DNA of 28,733 bases from Beroe ovata. Taxonomy: Eukaryota; Ctenophora; Nuda; Beroida; Beroidae. The notes under the pieces were generated by a model. That model made no database searches, was not told the DNA's origin, and saw nothing but the letters and a program-made list of their open reading frames with translations. The stretch's first letter is position 1. Each line of letters starts with the position of its first letter. This document shows positions 10,967-20,810 of this stretch, one piece after another. Both the position numbers and the translations under genes were made by a program. The DNA is taken from assembly GCA_946803715.1 (NCBI GenBank), contig CAMPET010000114.1, positions 44,791-73,523 on the forward strand, read 5' to 3'.

Positions 10967-12007
10967 GATATTGCTCACGAGTTCGGATAGTCATTTCTGC
11001 GTTTCTATGGTTCCGTATTTTATATATGAGCCACATTCGATACAATTCAGAATATGTTCCTGGTCTGCCTTATACAGTATACCCAAAAATACAGAGTTTT
11101 CGGACTGAAATTATGTTGTCACTGCAGAAGTCTTGTAAAAACTGACCGGCAATTAAAAAGTTAAAAATAGAAGTGTCTGAAGTAATTCATTTAACATACT
11201 ATCATCAGTTCAAAAAGCTGAATTGTTAATTTCGATGAAATGACAACATTTATCTTCAGGCCCCACTGAAACTTTTAGAAAGTAGGGTTAGATGGGGCTC
11301 AACGACAAGAGCTACGATAGGGCAAACTGAAGGCCCATTGCAATCTTGTCTCAGACTATAATCATGAATATGCACCGCGAAGATTGGAGGATAATTTGAA
11401 TCTGACTTTCCTTGCTTTGTACCCACTGGAGTATTTACAGAATTAACAAACTGAATTCAAAGTAGGGATATAAAACAGCAAATGCACACACACGCATAAT
11501 TGCGCATGTATATTGCATAATTATATGGATGGGAGTAATTTGAACACGAAGATTTGCAACATAAAGAGAGATCCGTGGCCAATGATCATGAAGAGAGTGA
11601 TATCATTAGTTTCCAAACCATATGGTCATGGGAGCTGTCATAATCATATGGCCATTAGAAGTTTCTCGCAGCTTACGCAATGCTGATCGATGCCTATCAA
11701 TCTAGATATCAATGTCATTGTGTTCAAATAATAGGGAGCATTGTGTTGAAACAATAAGATTCCCAGAAAAAGGATCCTATAAAATAAGTCATCATGAATC
11801 ACGTACTAATGTAGGCATTGCGAGCAATATACGTGAATTGAGCGAGTGACGCACGTTAACATTCTCAGTAACTCAATTCTTTCGCTATGATTATAAGTGA
11901 GTGAAAGAAAAAATGTACTATTCCGATTTCCGCACTTACCAATTGGAAGTACTGTGCCACATTGTAAGTGATATGAAGAGTTCTTCTCCTATCGAACATG
12001 AAACTCC
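10967..12007. other. Noncoding stretch, nothing recognised
   Basis: AT-rich; no supported gene or strong repeat. Confidence 0.5.
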
Positions 12008-12115
12008 TGGTGCGTCAACGAAACAATGGTGTCAACAATACAAAGTGGTTTCAACAGTAAACTGGTGTCAGCAATCAAAATATGTTAACAGTTTGAGAAG
12101 TGGTGTCAACAGTTG
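12008..12115 (+). repeat. Degenerate 17-20 bp tandem array, unit about TGGTGTCAACARTA
   Basis: Unit starts fall at 12008, 12027, 12046, 12063, 12081 and 12101. Clear members are TGGTGTCAACAATA, TGGTTTCAACAGTA, TGGTGTCAGCAATC and TGGTGTCAACAGTT; the 12008 and 12081 units are more diverged. It resembles an old minisatellite rather than a CRISPR array, as units are imperfect and spacers very short. Confidence 0.65.
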
Positions 12116-12493
12116 GACGATCTATGAAAGGAGACAGGTGTCGGGACCAGGTTTTCACTACTATAAGTGGTGCTATATCAGAGCGACTGTATGTTCGACC
12201 TACAAAACCCCGACTATCCCCGATGGCTAGGCAAGCTTGTTCAATGTCAGAGAGAGCTGCCTGCAGCAGCTGTCAAACGTCACACTCCTCTTTTCTCTTG
12301 TTAGGCTAATTATCCTGCCGACAAGACTTTCTCACACACACAGTATATTGCTGACACAAACCTAAACCTAAATCGAGCAGCAGGAGCGATGTCAATCAAA
12401 CTTTACGCGTCATCGGATAAAAATAGAGGTAGTGTATCGAGTGTGTGTGTATAAACCACGAGTGTTTAAACCTGGGCACGAGCAACACCGTGT

Positions 12494-12547
12494 CACGTGA
12501 CGCAACACGTGACTTGTCACGCGTTGCCAAGACAACAATCTGATTGG
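12494..12547. promoter_or_regulatory. Promoter-like cluster: two E-boxes, X-box, inverted CCAAT
   Basis: CACGTGAC occurs at 12494-12501 and 12506-12513. GTTGCCAAGACAAC (12523-12536) is one base off the RFX X-box core. GATTGG lies at 12542-12547. CpG-containing sequence (GCGCGCACAC) follows. The combination parallels the cluster at 911-1002. Confidence 0.4.
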
Positions 12548-12719
12548 TAGCAACGCGCACACCGCGCGCACACACTCGTCAATTAATTGGTACGGTGTTT
12601 CAGGCGGAGTTCCTGTTTCCCTCCTCCTCTCTCCTGTCAACGCAGTGACATGGTGTAAAAACACAGGTTCCTGAAGCAGAGGAGAGAGTGTTGGGTCCGT
12701 GCCAAGACGTGTGTGTCTC

Positions 12720-12773
12720 ATGGAACTGCAGCAGACAGAACCGTTGTTTGTTGTGATGAACCAGACAGCAAAG
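12720..12773 (+). other. Possible first coding exon (speculative)
   Basis: An ATG opens 18 codons (MELQQTEPLFVVMNQTAK) that end at a donor-like AAAG|GTAACA. The stretch lies about 170 bp downstream of the promoter-like cluster at 12494-12547. No second exon could be identified and no domain is visible, so this may be chance. Confidence 0.15.
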
Positions 12774-13717
12774 GTAACATTTGGAGGTGACAGAGATGCC
12801 AACAAGGACACTTTATTCAGAACGGGTTTTTGGTGCATTTTAGAGGGTATGAAAACAGTAAAATCGAATATTTCGAATCAATACCATTTGTTCTGTACCA
12901 CTCTATGTAATGGGCCCAGCGCTGCATTTTCCATATTTCCATGAACCATGATGTGTAGTTCATATGATTCGATTACCATCTCCCATACACAACAATATGA
13001 ACATTGAACGTGCTCAAGAAGTTAATGCACTCATGTCATGACCCAAAACCGACCTTATCACTGACTGTCATAATGATGACTTCATGGAACACTGTCATCT
13101 GATGAGACCCGCCATGTTCCTTGACAGGTTACAACTCCTGTCCACCCGCCTGTCCATGAAATTACGGTCTTGTCTCAGACGAGGCTGTCATGACACTGTG
13201 TCATAAAATCATCATATTGTGACGAGACGAAATTGACATGACCTAACACCCACACTATGTAGTGGCTATGTCAGCACCAAATGACACGTGACATATGTTA
13301 CGTCACTGTCAACTCAACACGATAGTACAGCTCTGTATAGATGGAGAACGCACTTCACAGCGAAAAACTGTCACAAGTATATTATTTCTCCCCCACTTAT
13401 GTGGACGAAAACTGATAACTGACAGGAGATTTTCCTACACGTTTGACACATGTTAGAAATAATAAATATTAGTCAATAACCCCACGTGTCACACGTGTGT
13501 CAAAACAGCTGGCTGTCTAATTGTCACGGCAACCAAAAATACACACAATAAAATAATATAGGAAAAGAAGCAAATGGGTACTGGGCAGCGATATATTTTG
13601 TAATGTCCGATAGTAATGGTATTGGTAAAATATAGTGAAACTACGTATTAGTCCAAGTCAGACTAGGATTTTCTTTTACAGTAAGAAGAACCAGAGTCTG
13701 AAGTACTGAATATTGAT
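12774..13717. other. Noncoding stretch rich in TGTCA/TGACA words
   Basis: Between 13030 and 13330 TGTCA/TGACA recurs many times, including TGTCATGACA. CACGTG sits at 13285-13290, 13483-13488 and 13492-13497. No supported gene. Confidence 0.45.
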
Positions 13718-13738
13718 AGCTGTCATTATGTGACAGCT
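13718..13738. repeat. TGACAGCT inverted pair
   Basis: AGCTGTCA (13718-13725), 5-nt spacer, TGACAGCT (13731-13738). TGACAG is the core bound by TALE homeodomain proteins (MEIS/TGIF type); binding here is inference. Confidence 0.5.
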
Positions 13739-15828
13739 TTATACTGGTCACTATAATTTATGCGAGGTTAGCTATTGGTTTTGGATTATTGAAATCTAAC
13801 TAAAGGTAATCTGAGGGTGAAAAACATCGGGCTATTTATAGGTTCATCACCACAAACACCAATCTGACAACAACCACGATTCTTGGTTACCCTGGAGGTG
13901 ACCCAAGTACAATCCCATGATCCCATGATCATTAGCATAGCCCGGCGGTCCCATGATGAATAGTTATATGTGAGAAGGGGGCATGTACTGATTGTGGTGA
14001 GGTAAACAGCACAATATATTATGGGGGTTCTCATCCCCGATTAGGAATAATATACTAGGGTAGTAAGGGGGTATGCGAAACAATGGACACTCTGTAAAGC
14101 TGAACCTGGATTCGACACGTCATTACGAAAGTAGTTTATCTTAATCGTGTGGACTGGGTCTTTAGCAGACAGTTAAAATCGCAAAGACGCGAAACATGCA
14201 TCGTGAGAACCTAAGAAAGTGTTCGTGTCTTGTGTGCGCTTATTCCATAGTTATGAGGTCTCAACGAATATGACAGTCAAATTGAATGATGTGCGATGAT
14301 AAGATTTTGCTCCGAAAAATAATCAGCTTGAGCTACATTCTTTGAACCTTACCTTGCCTCCAGGTGACAAAAAACTCATGGCATTGTTGATTTTCCTCAA
14401 CTTCTTTAACATTTCTTGACAGGAATGGAAAGTTAAAAATTCAAATAAGGGCATGAACAGACAACACCCAAAACAAATACTATATTCGAACACAAAACAC
14501 ATCTGCTTAAAGAGGGCACTTCGCTCAAAGACAAAAGCCGGAAGTAAGTACTCTACACAATAATATCGCGCGCGCGTCTGGAGTTCCCATAGCAACCGCT
14601 GTTACCACGTGACAAGACATAGCTCACAAAGCGGGAATTTCCACACCAAATAACACAGAGGATAAGTATATAGCACCAAAACAACAATTATTGTAGATAG
14701 CTATTTTCTGTCCTCTGTAGTACTTGCAGAAAAGCCGTACTTCTGCCGTGTTTTTGACACATGGAGTGAACACAGTAACCATGTGAACAACAACTGAGCG
14801 GTTTACGAACGAATTTACCAAAAACACAAACGTCGCGGCATCTATCCCAAAATCGCAACTACACCGATAAAAACAAATTTGTACCGGGAAACATTATAAA
14901 GTCACGAGAAAAGACTTGGTGTGTGCGTGTACGTATGGGCAAAATATCGACCAATGTCACACATTGACATATTGTCACCAATAAAATATGATCACCCAAA
15001 TATGTTGGTGTTGTGACAACATTATTAAATCATATGCAGGATAGATTTCCTGTCATCTGTTCGAAATATATGTCAAGGGGTCTGCGAGCCTAAGCAATTA
15101 ACCTAATTAGCCTTATTAACCTAGAGTTCATCATAATTATTGTGCAGAGGGAATAATCAAACTTCAATCGGTAGAACGTATCTGTTATCAGTATACTATC
15201 GTGGTGAAATACAACCCTGGTTAAGAGCGGTGAAATTCACAAAGTGTGAAAGTGTGAACTACGATAATAGTAGGATTGATAGAGCTTCCCTATGCAGTGT
15301 ACTGCAGCTGTCTGTCACATGAGAAATGCTAATTGCTGATTGGCTACCGCGCGTACTCTAGTGAAATACATGTAGAGTTAACGTGCGAAATATGATCAGG
15401 ATTCAGAAAGTAAGATTTGAAATCGACATATTTCTATTTTAGAGCCTCGATATGAGAAGTAGGATAGAGAAGCGATAATCTAGCAAAATTGTGCAAAATT
15501 GTGGATAGTGGATATTTATAACTTCACAGCTACATTAAAGCAATAAGAACGCATATATGTCTTTAACTGCAGCTCTTTACAAGCAAAAGTGAGAAACGAG
15601 AATGAAACCAATGAAACCAGAGAGTTACTCGGAAATGAAAATAACGAAATTATAGTGCTAAGTTAATCAAAACCACTGTCAGTATATTGAACAGTCAGTA
15701 AACTGTCGAAGTATGAGCGGGAAAGAGAGACATAGCCAGCAACACCTTAATATAACCCACAGTCCACACGCCTAGAGAGAGAGCATATGATAATTTTTTG
15801 ACAGTTGGGCGAGGGTTCATTTCCCTCA
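13739..15828. other. Noncoding stretch, nothing recognised
   Basis: Only short frames without domains. TCCCATGA appears three times between 13916 and 13957. CACGTG at 14606-14611 follows half X-box words (CCATAGCAAC, GTTACCA). GATTGG at 15338-15343. Confidence 0.5.
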
Positions 15829-15897
15829 CACGTGCACTAAATAATGTCACGTGATAATGTCACACGTGCAATAAATCATGTGATAGTGTCACACAGA
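15829..15897. repeat. CACGTG/TGTCAC short repeat cluster
   Basis: CACGTG at 15829-15834, 15848-15853 and 15863-15868, with a related CATGTGATAGTGTCACAC to 15897. Units share AATAATGTCA/AATAAATCATG-like spacers of 14-19 bp, so this is a degenerate local repeat. Confidence 0.5.
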
Positions 15898-16219
15898 TAG
15901 ATAGCAACGTCTAGGGTAGGTCATATTTATATTTATGTAGAGTGAAGTTTCCATGATCTACTGCCATAGCAAGATTTACCGCATTACGACACTATCATAG
16001 TTCACACTTCAGCACGATTCGGAAGATTACAATGAAATCACGAGTCACTGAAACTGCTCTGGAGTGAGCCGCGCACGCGCGCTCTGAGACCACAGTTCTC
16101 GGAATTTTGATATTTACATGATGACATTACTAGACCAATACAATGATATATGCTGCTCCAGCAGCAATGATATGAGATAAGTGAGTGGTTTACAAGCGGC
16201 GATTAAGAGAAAAGAAGTG

Positions 16220-16233
16220 GTTACCATGGTAAC
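16220..16233. promoter_or_regulatory. Palindromic RFX X-box GTTACCATGGTAAC
   Basis: Perfect 14-bp palindrome matching the RFX dimer site. It lies about 200 bp beyond the tentative 3' end of the tandem-PH coding region. Confidence 0.5.
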
Positions 16234-16432
16234 GGAGGGGGTGCCAGGCAACCACTTGGCGCTTCCATGGAGACATACCTTCATGGGGTCTCGCGAGGCA
16301 CTCGATTCGCTGAACGTTCTACTGCAACTCAGATCCTGAGGAAAAGATAGTTTGTCTCAATGTAAAATTCAAAATATGTATATCCGTAATAACTCTTTTA
16401 GTCTTTAGTATGAGTTAAAACTTTTAAGATGG

Positions 16433-18931
16433 CTAAATGGAAATGTTAGATAGCCCAATGTGCTTTAAAGTGTTTTGTGCTTTGTAAGAAACAACGTGAA
16501 CCGTGTAGACTTGTCTGTGCATAGAATCAGCTAAGTTATAAGGGAAAAAAAGAATAAAGAAAAGGTACAAAATAAATGATCTCGGTATGGTGCCTTGCAA
16601 TAAACTATGTCGGGGTTCCAGCAGCCACTCAGATATTGTTGACATTAAAGCGCTGCCAACGCATGCCAAAACCCACAATTTTAAACAATCTCACATGCTC
16701 TCACACATTGAAATCACCGGCTCAATCTCACACACGCATATATTCCCAGACACACACATCTCACCTCACCCAACAACATCCCACGAATTGGCCTGGTGCC
16801 AGGTGGTGTGTTTGCTCGTCTGTCAAACGGAGACTTCTTCTCCGGGATTCCTGGCTCGATGCCAGACAAAGGACACAGCAATTGCGGTCGGGTGCTTCCC
16901 GATCCTTGAATACGTTGGGAGGGAGTGCTTTGAGAGAGTTTGCCTGACATTTGTGATGCTGATGAGCCGAACTGTGGTGGATGTGACTCACTTAGGGGTG
17001 GATTGAGATCGAATTCAAAGAGGTCGTCAAGATCAGAAAGAAGCTGGGAGTCGGAGTCTGAGTAGACGAAGATGCCCCGCTGTCTGTGTGGAGCAGCTGA
17101 TCGGGACGAATGGTGGGAGGAGGGGGAGTGGTGGAAAGCGGATGAGTCTGCGTGAGATGATCTGGAAGAGGATCGGAGAGAGGCGGAACTCCGTGTTTCT
17201 GAGGAATACGGGCTCCGGAATGGGTTTGTGTTAGGCCCGCTGTAGTAACCTGAAGACGCACTACTGCTTGAGGCAGGTAGGAAGGGATTGGTTGAAACAC
17301 CACTGGATGATGTGGCTCTGGAAGACATCGTTTCAGAAGGCCGGGGTCCCGAATCAGGGACCTGGTAGTGGGTCTCATGATGGTCAATGTCATGGAGGTG
17401 GTCAGGGAGGTGGTGACCGTTCTGGTAAATCGCACTACTGACAGACCCGGTGTGCTTGGTGTGCTCAGTACTGCCTGTTTCTGATGGAGGTCGGGGCGGG
17501 GGTCTGACAGAATTGACCGACTTGGTGGAGTTCCCCCTTGATCTGATCCCCGGTTGTGGGTCTGGAGGGGGGAGGGTGGGGACAGGTCTGGTTGGGGGCG
17601 GCATGTTGTACGCTCTCCTGTCCTGGTCTCGATACCCAGTGCTCCGTGTGTGAGGGTGCATGGGTTGTCTGAGGTTGTTGTAAAAACTGTCAGAATACGT
17701 TCGTCTGTGCTCCACATTCCCACTCTTCCAGTCAGGTAGTTTGTTGTTCTCCGACCCTGAGTTTGTGTTGCGTGACTTCCCCTTGCCCTGCTGCAGTGCT
17801 TGGAATGAGAATGAGTCATCCTGCTCGGATTCCACGTCCAGGGACATGAGATCAACGTACTGTCCCACGTCCACATAATCTGGGTCCATGTCTCGGAGCA
17901 GAGAGTGATCGGGTTTCATCCTGGATATCGCCCCCAGCTCCTGCTCCCATACATTGAGTTCCAGCCTGGACTTGGCCGCGAGGACCATTGGGGTTTTTGC
18001 TAGAGGTTCGATCTTGAGAATGTACTGCGGGTCACTGTTGTTATCGTACACAGCAGTGACTTTGGAACCGGGAATGTAGATGGATTGCAGCGGCCACTCA
18101 TCTTTCCCCGTGATGTACTCTCTGAGAATGTGACCAATCACGACGTAGTGACGCTTATCCCAGCTCTTCTTCTTGTTCGTTTTCTTCAGCGTCCCGGACA
18201 GCAAGACTGTGTCTGATGATCCCGACATGTGACCCGTGGACTCCGGTCGCCGCCCCTTGCTGATGGTAGAATTGAACTCTGCCTCGATTGCAGCAGCTAG
18301 GGATTTCTTAGCCACGTCCGAATCCGATGGAGATCGAAGGAGAGTGTGTTTTCCCTTGCTGAATGAGCCCCTCTCGCGACCAAGCGTGATGTCTTTGAGT
18401 GCGGACAGTTTGGATGTGGCAAACTGTTTGATGGTCGGTTTTCGGACAACCTGTGTCTGTTCATTATTCATTCCCGCCGCTTTTCTCAACCCCTGAACCC
18501 ACTGTTCTCGAGCCTGTTTGTTCTGAGCCGCGAGGAAGATGGTTTTTCTGCCGTCACACCATATCTTGAAGACCCACTCCCTCTTGTGCTCCTCATCAGC
18601 ACAATGCACTATGGAGTAATGGGGCAGGTACACTTTGCTCACAGAGAGATGGTCACTGGGCGATTTACTGATGAACAGACAGTTATCCGAGCAAACACAC
18701 CAACGCTGGATCCAGGTCAGGCGGGTTTTGCGCATGAGAAACCCGTACAGGGGCTGTTTGCTCTCATCACTCCCTATCTGTTGGTCGAAGTCGAATATTT
18801 TCCTGGCCTCTGCCTGGATTTAAGTGGATTTATATCACAGTTTCAGATGAGTGGATGCTATAACGATGAGAGAGATAAGTTTTCAACCGACTCACCATAA
18901 GTTGATCTCTGGGACTACTACTTTCTTCCAT
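16433..18931 (-). CDS. Tandem PH-domain docking/adaptor-like protein, three-exon model
   Basis: Model: exon 1 18896-18931, exon 2 down to 16770 (or 16765) from 18813, exon 3 from 16530 to a TAG at 16433-16435; about 725 residues. The start ATG (18929-18931) has an in-frame TGA 48 nt upstream (18980-18982) and no other Met between. PH1 spans residues about 33-126 (begins PLYGFLMRK; helix Trp about 117). PH2 spans about 217-310 (SGTLKK, WDKRHYVV, helix Trp about 301). The tail is rich in Ser, Pro and His and looks disordered. It carries YVDV/YVDL (325, 331), YNNL (390), YNMP (414), YQNG (475), YQVP (495) and YYSGP (535-536), plus proline-rich stretches (about 417-431 and RPPPRPP about 449-455) and two NPF motifs (521-523, 542-544). 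By family knowledge YxN suits Grb2-type SH2 domains, YxxP Crk-type SH2 domains, PxxP SH3 domains and NPF EH domains. I infer a phosphoinositide-recruited docking protein linking tyrosine kinase signalling to endocytosis. It resembles GAB/DOK in logic and AFAP1/PLEKHA in having paired PH domains, but I cannot assign it to a named family. Confidence 0.8.
16531..16769 (-). other. Candidate intron 2 of the tandem-PH gene
   Basis: Two overlapping donors exist 5 nt apart: G|GTGAGG (exon ends 16770) and GAG|GTGAGA (exon ends 16765). A strong acceptor with a long pyrimidine tract, ending CCCTTATAACTTAG, has its G at 16531. The first donor opens a frame ending at TAG 16433-16435 (tail ADSMHRQVYTVHVVSYKAQN and on). 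The second gives a different short tail ending at TAA 16465-16467. Without splicing the frame ends at 16714. I favour the first because its tail looks more protein-like, but this is a judgement. Confidence 0.4.
18814..18895 (-). other. Intron 1 of the tandem-PH gene (82 bp)
   Basis: Donor GTGAGT at 18890-18895; acceptor AATCCAG ends at 18814. Reading the PH frame upstream without splicing hits a stop (TAA, 18820-18822) just before this acceptor, so splicing is required for a Met-initiated protein with a complete PH1 start. The pyrimidine tract is weak. An alternative AG 4 nt downstream (exon from 18809) would break the frame with exon 1. Confidence 0.6.
18896..18931 (-). other. Coding exon 1 of the tandem-PH gene
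   Basis: Twelve codons, MEESSSPRDQLM, end exactly at a strong splice donor (ATG|GTGAGT, intron GT at 18894-18895). The exon joins the PH exon in phase 0. The start context has G at +4. The in-frame stop at 18980-18982 rules out an N-terminal extension within this exon, though a further upstream noncoding exon is possible. Confidence 0.6.
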
Positions 18932-18982
18932 TTGAGCTGTTGGCCTGAACAGATTCGGTTGAGAAGTGATATCATTCCATCA

Positions 18983-19145
18983 ATTTGCAAAAAAGTTTCT
19001 TGCGGAGCGCGCCTGTGCTGCACAAAATGCGCGCGCGCGGCTTACACGACCTAAGTCGAGTTAAGCCTACGTTGAACTACCAACAATCAATGTTTTCGCG
19101 CCGTACGTAAACACGCAGAAAGTGCGCTTTCCCGCGAACTTTTGC
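18983..19145 (-). promoter_or_regulatory. GC/CpG-rich presumptive promoter with two E2F-like sites
   Basis: Immediately upstream of the tandem-PH start codon, the base composition shifts to CpG-rich with GCGCGCGCGG runs near 19028-19039. TTTTCGCGCC (19093-19102) and TTTCCCGCGAA (19128-19138) match the E2F/DP consensus TTTSSCGC. No TATA box is evident. The position suits a TATA-less promoter; function is inferred. Confidence 0.4.
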
Positions 19146-19636
19146 ACCAAATCGAATTACCACCAAGATTTTCGAATTGTCTGAAATTAAGGCTTGACCG
19201 ACACCATCCCCCGCATTCATCAACTTTATCTTAATTTCATTTCAAGATTGTCAGGCAAAATAACGTGCGTGTAAATTAACGTGTCATTATGCTGTCTTAT
19301 GAAGAATGTGAAACCTTGGCAAGGATGTGATTATTGCTAATTATGTATCCAAGGTAAGGGAAGGCGAGGAATCAGATCGTGTCTCGCTCGTCAAGCCTTG
19401 AGGGTGGTGACAAACGATCGCTCATTCCATGTTGCAAGCGAGGTTACCCTCAAGGGTCTGTGTATTGGGGTTACTCTTGATTTAGGTTTCTTGGCACGGG
19501 GCAAGGTTTGCTAGCGATAACCCATGACATTCATTGCTCCTAAGTAGATGCTTTGTATGAGTGTTGTGAGTGTCTCATTTACCCAAACAATGAGTGAATG
19601 TCTCGCCTGCCCCAGCTATAAAGGCTGGAAGCAGAA
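19146..19636. other. Noncoding stretch upstream of the tandem-PH gene
   Basis: No coding signal on either strand. AGCTATAAAGG (19614-19624) resembles a TATA box just before the hairpin at 19637. Confidence 0.45.
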
Positions 19637-19687
19637 ATGCATCCCTAACATACAGAATATGCCCCACATAATATGTTAGGTATGCAT
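19637..19687. repeat. 16-bp stem hairpin
   Basis: ATGCATCCCTAACATA (19637-19652) pairs with TATGTTAGGTATGCAT (19672-19687) with one mismatch across a 19-nt loop. Confidence 0.7.
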
Positions 19688-20343
19688 AGCTCCATGAATG
19701 AATAGGATATGCAGGTGCATGACGGTCCCTAATCACCAATTAGTACCACAGTGTAGTTAACTGATCAAGTACACAAACACAGGCTACATGCCCTGTGTGC
19801 AGTGATATTCGGTATCACCCAATCAGAGCTATGAATTAGTATCACATGACTATTGACCATCAGATTAATGATCATTATCATACAGGCTGGAGAGGCTATG
19901 TTTATGGTATATAGCTTAACTCAAGATCATTCTGAATGGGTAGAAGACGATTAAGACCTAAGTTTGTGACGAGAAAACCGAAGAAATGGATTTTCGATCA
20001 ATGTTTCTGAGGCGAGATTTCAAACGCACTTCACAGATGACCCATGAAATGCGCCAAAGCTCAATTTCAAGGGCCATTAACTAACAAACTCCTTGAAGTG
20101 AAGCATTAAACAAATTGGAGATACTACCAAAATAATCCCGAAAAACGGAATGTCTAGCACCGATCCACCCGAAAGTGGTGCGTGGAAAGTAACGTCTGAG
20201 TAGAAGGAGTACTATGAGAATCTCCTATGAACATTGAACAAATCATGATGATTCAGTTTACACTGCCAAGTGACATGATCATGTTTCACGAGTAAACGCG
20301 AGAGAAGATGTTGTACATAATAGCTAGAGTAAGTGTGATGAGA
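19688..20343. other. Noncoding stretch, nothing recognised
   Basis: AT-rich sequence without a supported gene or repeat. Confidence 0.5.
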
Positions 20344-20372
20344 AAGTGGTGAGATAATCATATCTCACACTT
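20344..20372. repeat. Short hairpin
   Basis: AAGTGGTGAGATA (20344-20356) pairs with TATCTCACACTT (20361-20372) with one bulged base and an ATCA loop. Confidence 0.6.
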
Positions 20373-20458
20373 CACCATATCATTGCGTGTTAAATATTCT
20401 CGCATTGGATGATAGAGAATAAATTCCCGAATAGTAGGGACAATATAAGAGATAGTGA

Positions 20459-20476
20459 GATCATTCTAGAATGATC
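20459..20476. repeat. 18-bp perfect palindrome
   Basis: GATCATTCTAGAATGATC equals its reverse complement. It contains TTCTAGAA, the tail-to-head nTTCnnGAAn core of heat-shock factor sites; function unproven. Confidence 0.6.
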
Positions 20477-20796
20477 CGATGTTAGTTATTTGTATGAAAT
20501 CTATTCAACGAAATGTGTTGGATGATGCTCATGAAACTGCTACTAAATTTCCATTCTCCTAAAGCATTCCATCACAAATGACCCATTGTCCCATTCCATA
20601 TTACTTTAAATTGAATATTTAGCAGTGTTATATACGTGGGAGTTAATTACACATGGCAACACGCCAGACTCACGCAGTTCACGTGATTCACACAGATCAC
20701 GTGATCAAAATACTTGGCTACTCATCGCGAAGTTTTGCCAGACCTGCCAACAGTTGTATCTATACATCGTCATCATAACCCACGCAGAGTGTCACT

Positions 20797-20810
20797 GTTG
20801 CTATGACAAC
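20797..20810. promoter_or_regulatory. RFX X-box-like GTTGCTATGACAAC
   Basis: A near-consensus X-box (both half-sites GTTGC and GACAAC, centre CTATGA). Two CACGTGAT sites lie 100 bp upstream (20680, 20698). Confidence 0.4.

Noticed and set aside
12008-12115. Possible CRISPR-like array
   Set aside because: Units are imperfect, the period is only 17-20 bp and there are no real spacers; the setting is eukaryotic.
12410-12838. 142-codon minus-strand open frame
   Set aside because: It overlaps the promoter-like cluster, has no recognisable domain, and reads through CA-rich sequence as Thr-His/Tyr.
15811-15826. tRNA-like GGTTCATTTCC word
   Set aside because: No matching A-box or cloverleaf stems could be found around it, and no other tRNA gene was seen on either strand.
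16992-17876. 294-codon minus-strand open frame inside the tandem-PH exon
   Set aside because: It is the shifted-frame reading of the same exon; its Thr/Pro/Ser composition mirrors the real tail, and the PH-encoding frame is clearly the coding one.
16714-18735. Taking the first Met of the long open frame (18735) as the protein start
   Set aside because: That Met lies within PH1 after the GFL of its first strand; the frame stays open upstream to a good acceptor, and exon 1 supplies a better start.
18733-18813. Naming the gene as an AFAP1, GAB or DOK orthologue
   Set aside because: Only the general PH layout and motif logic match; no family-specific signature could be verified without a search.
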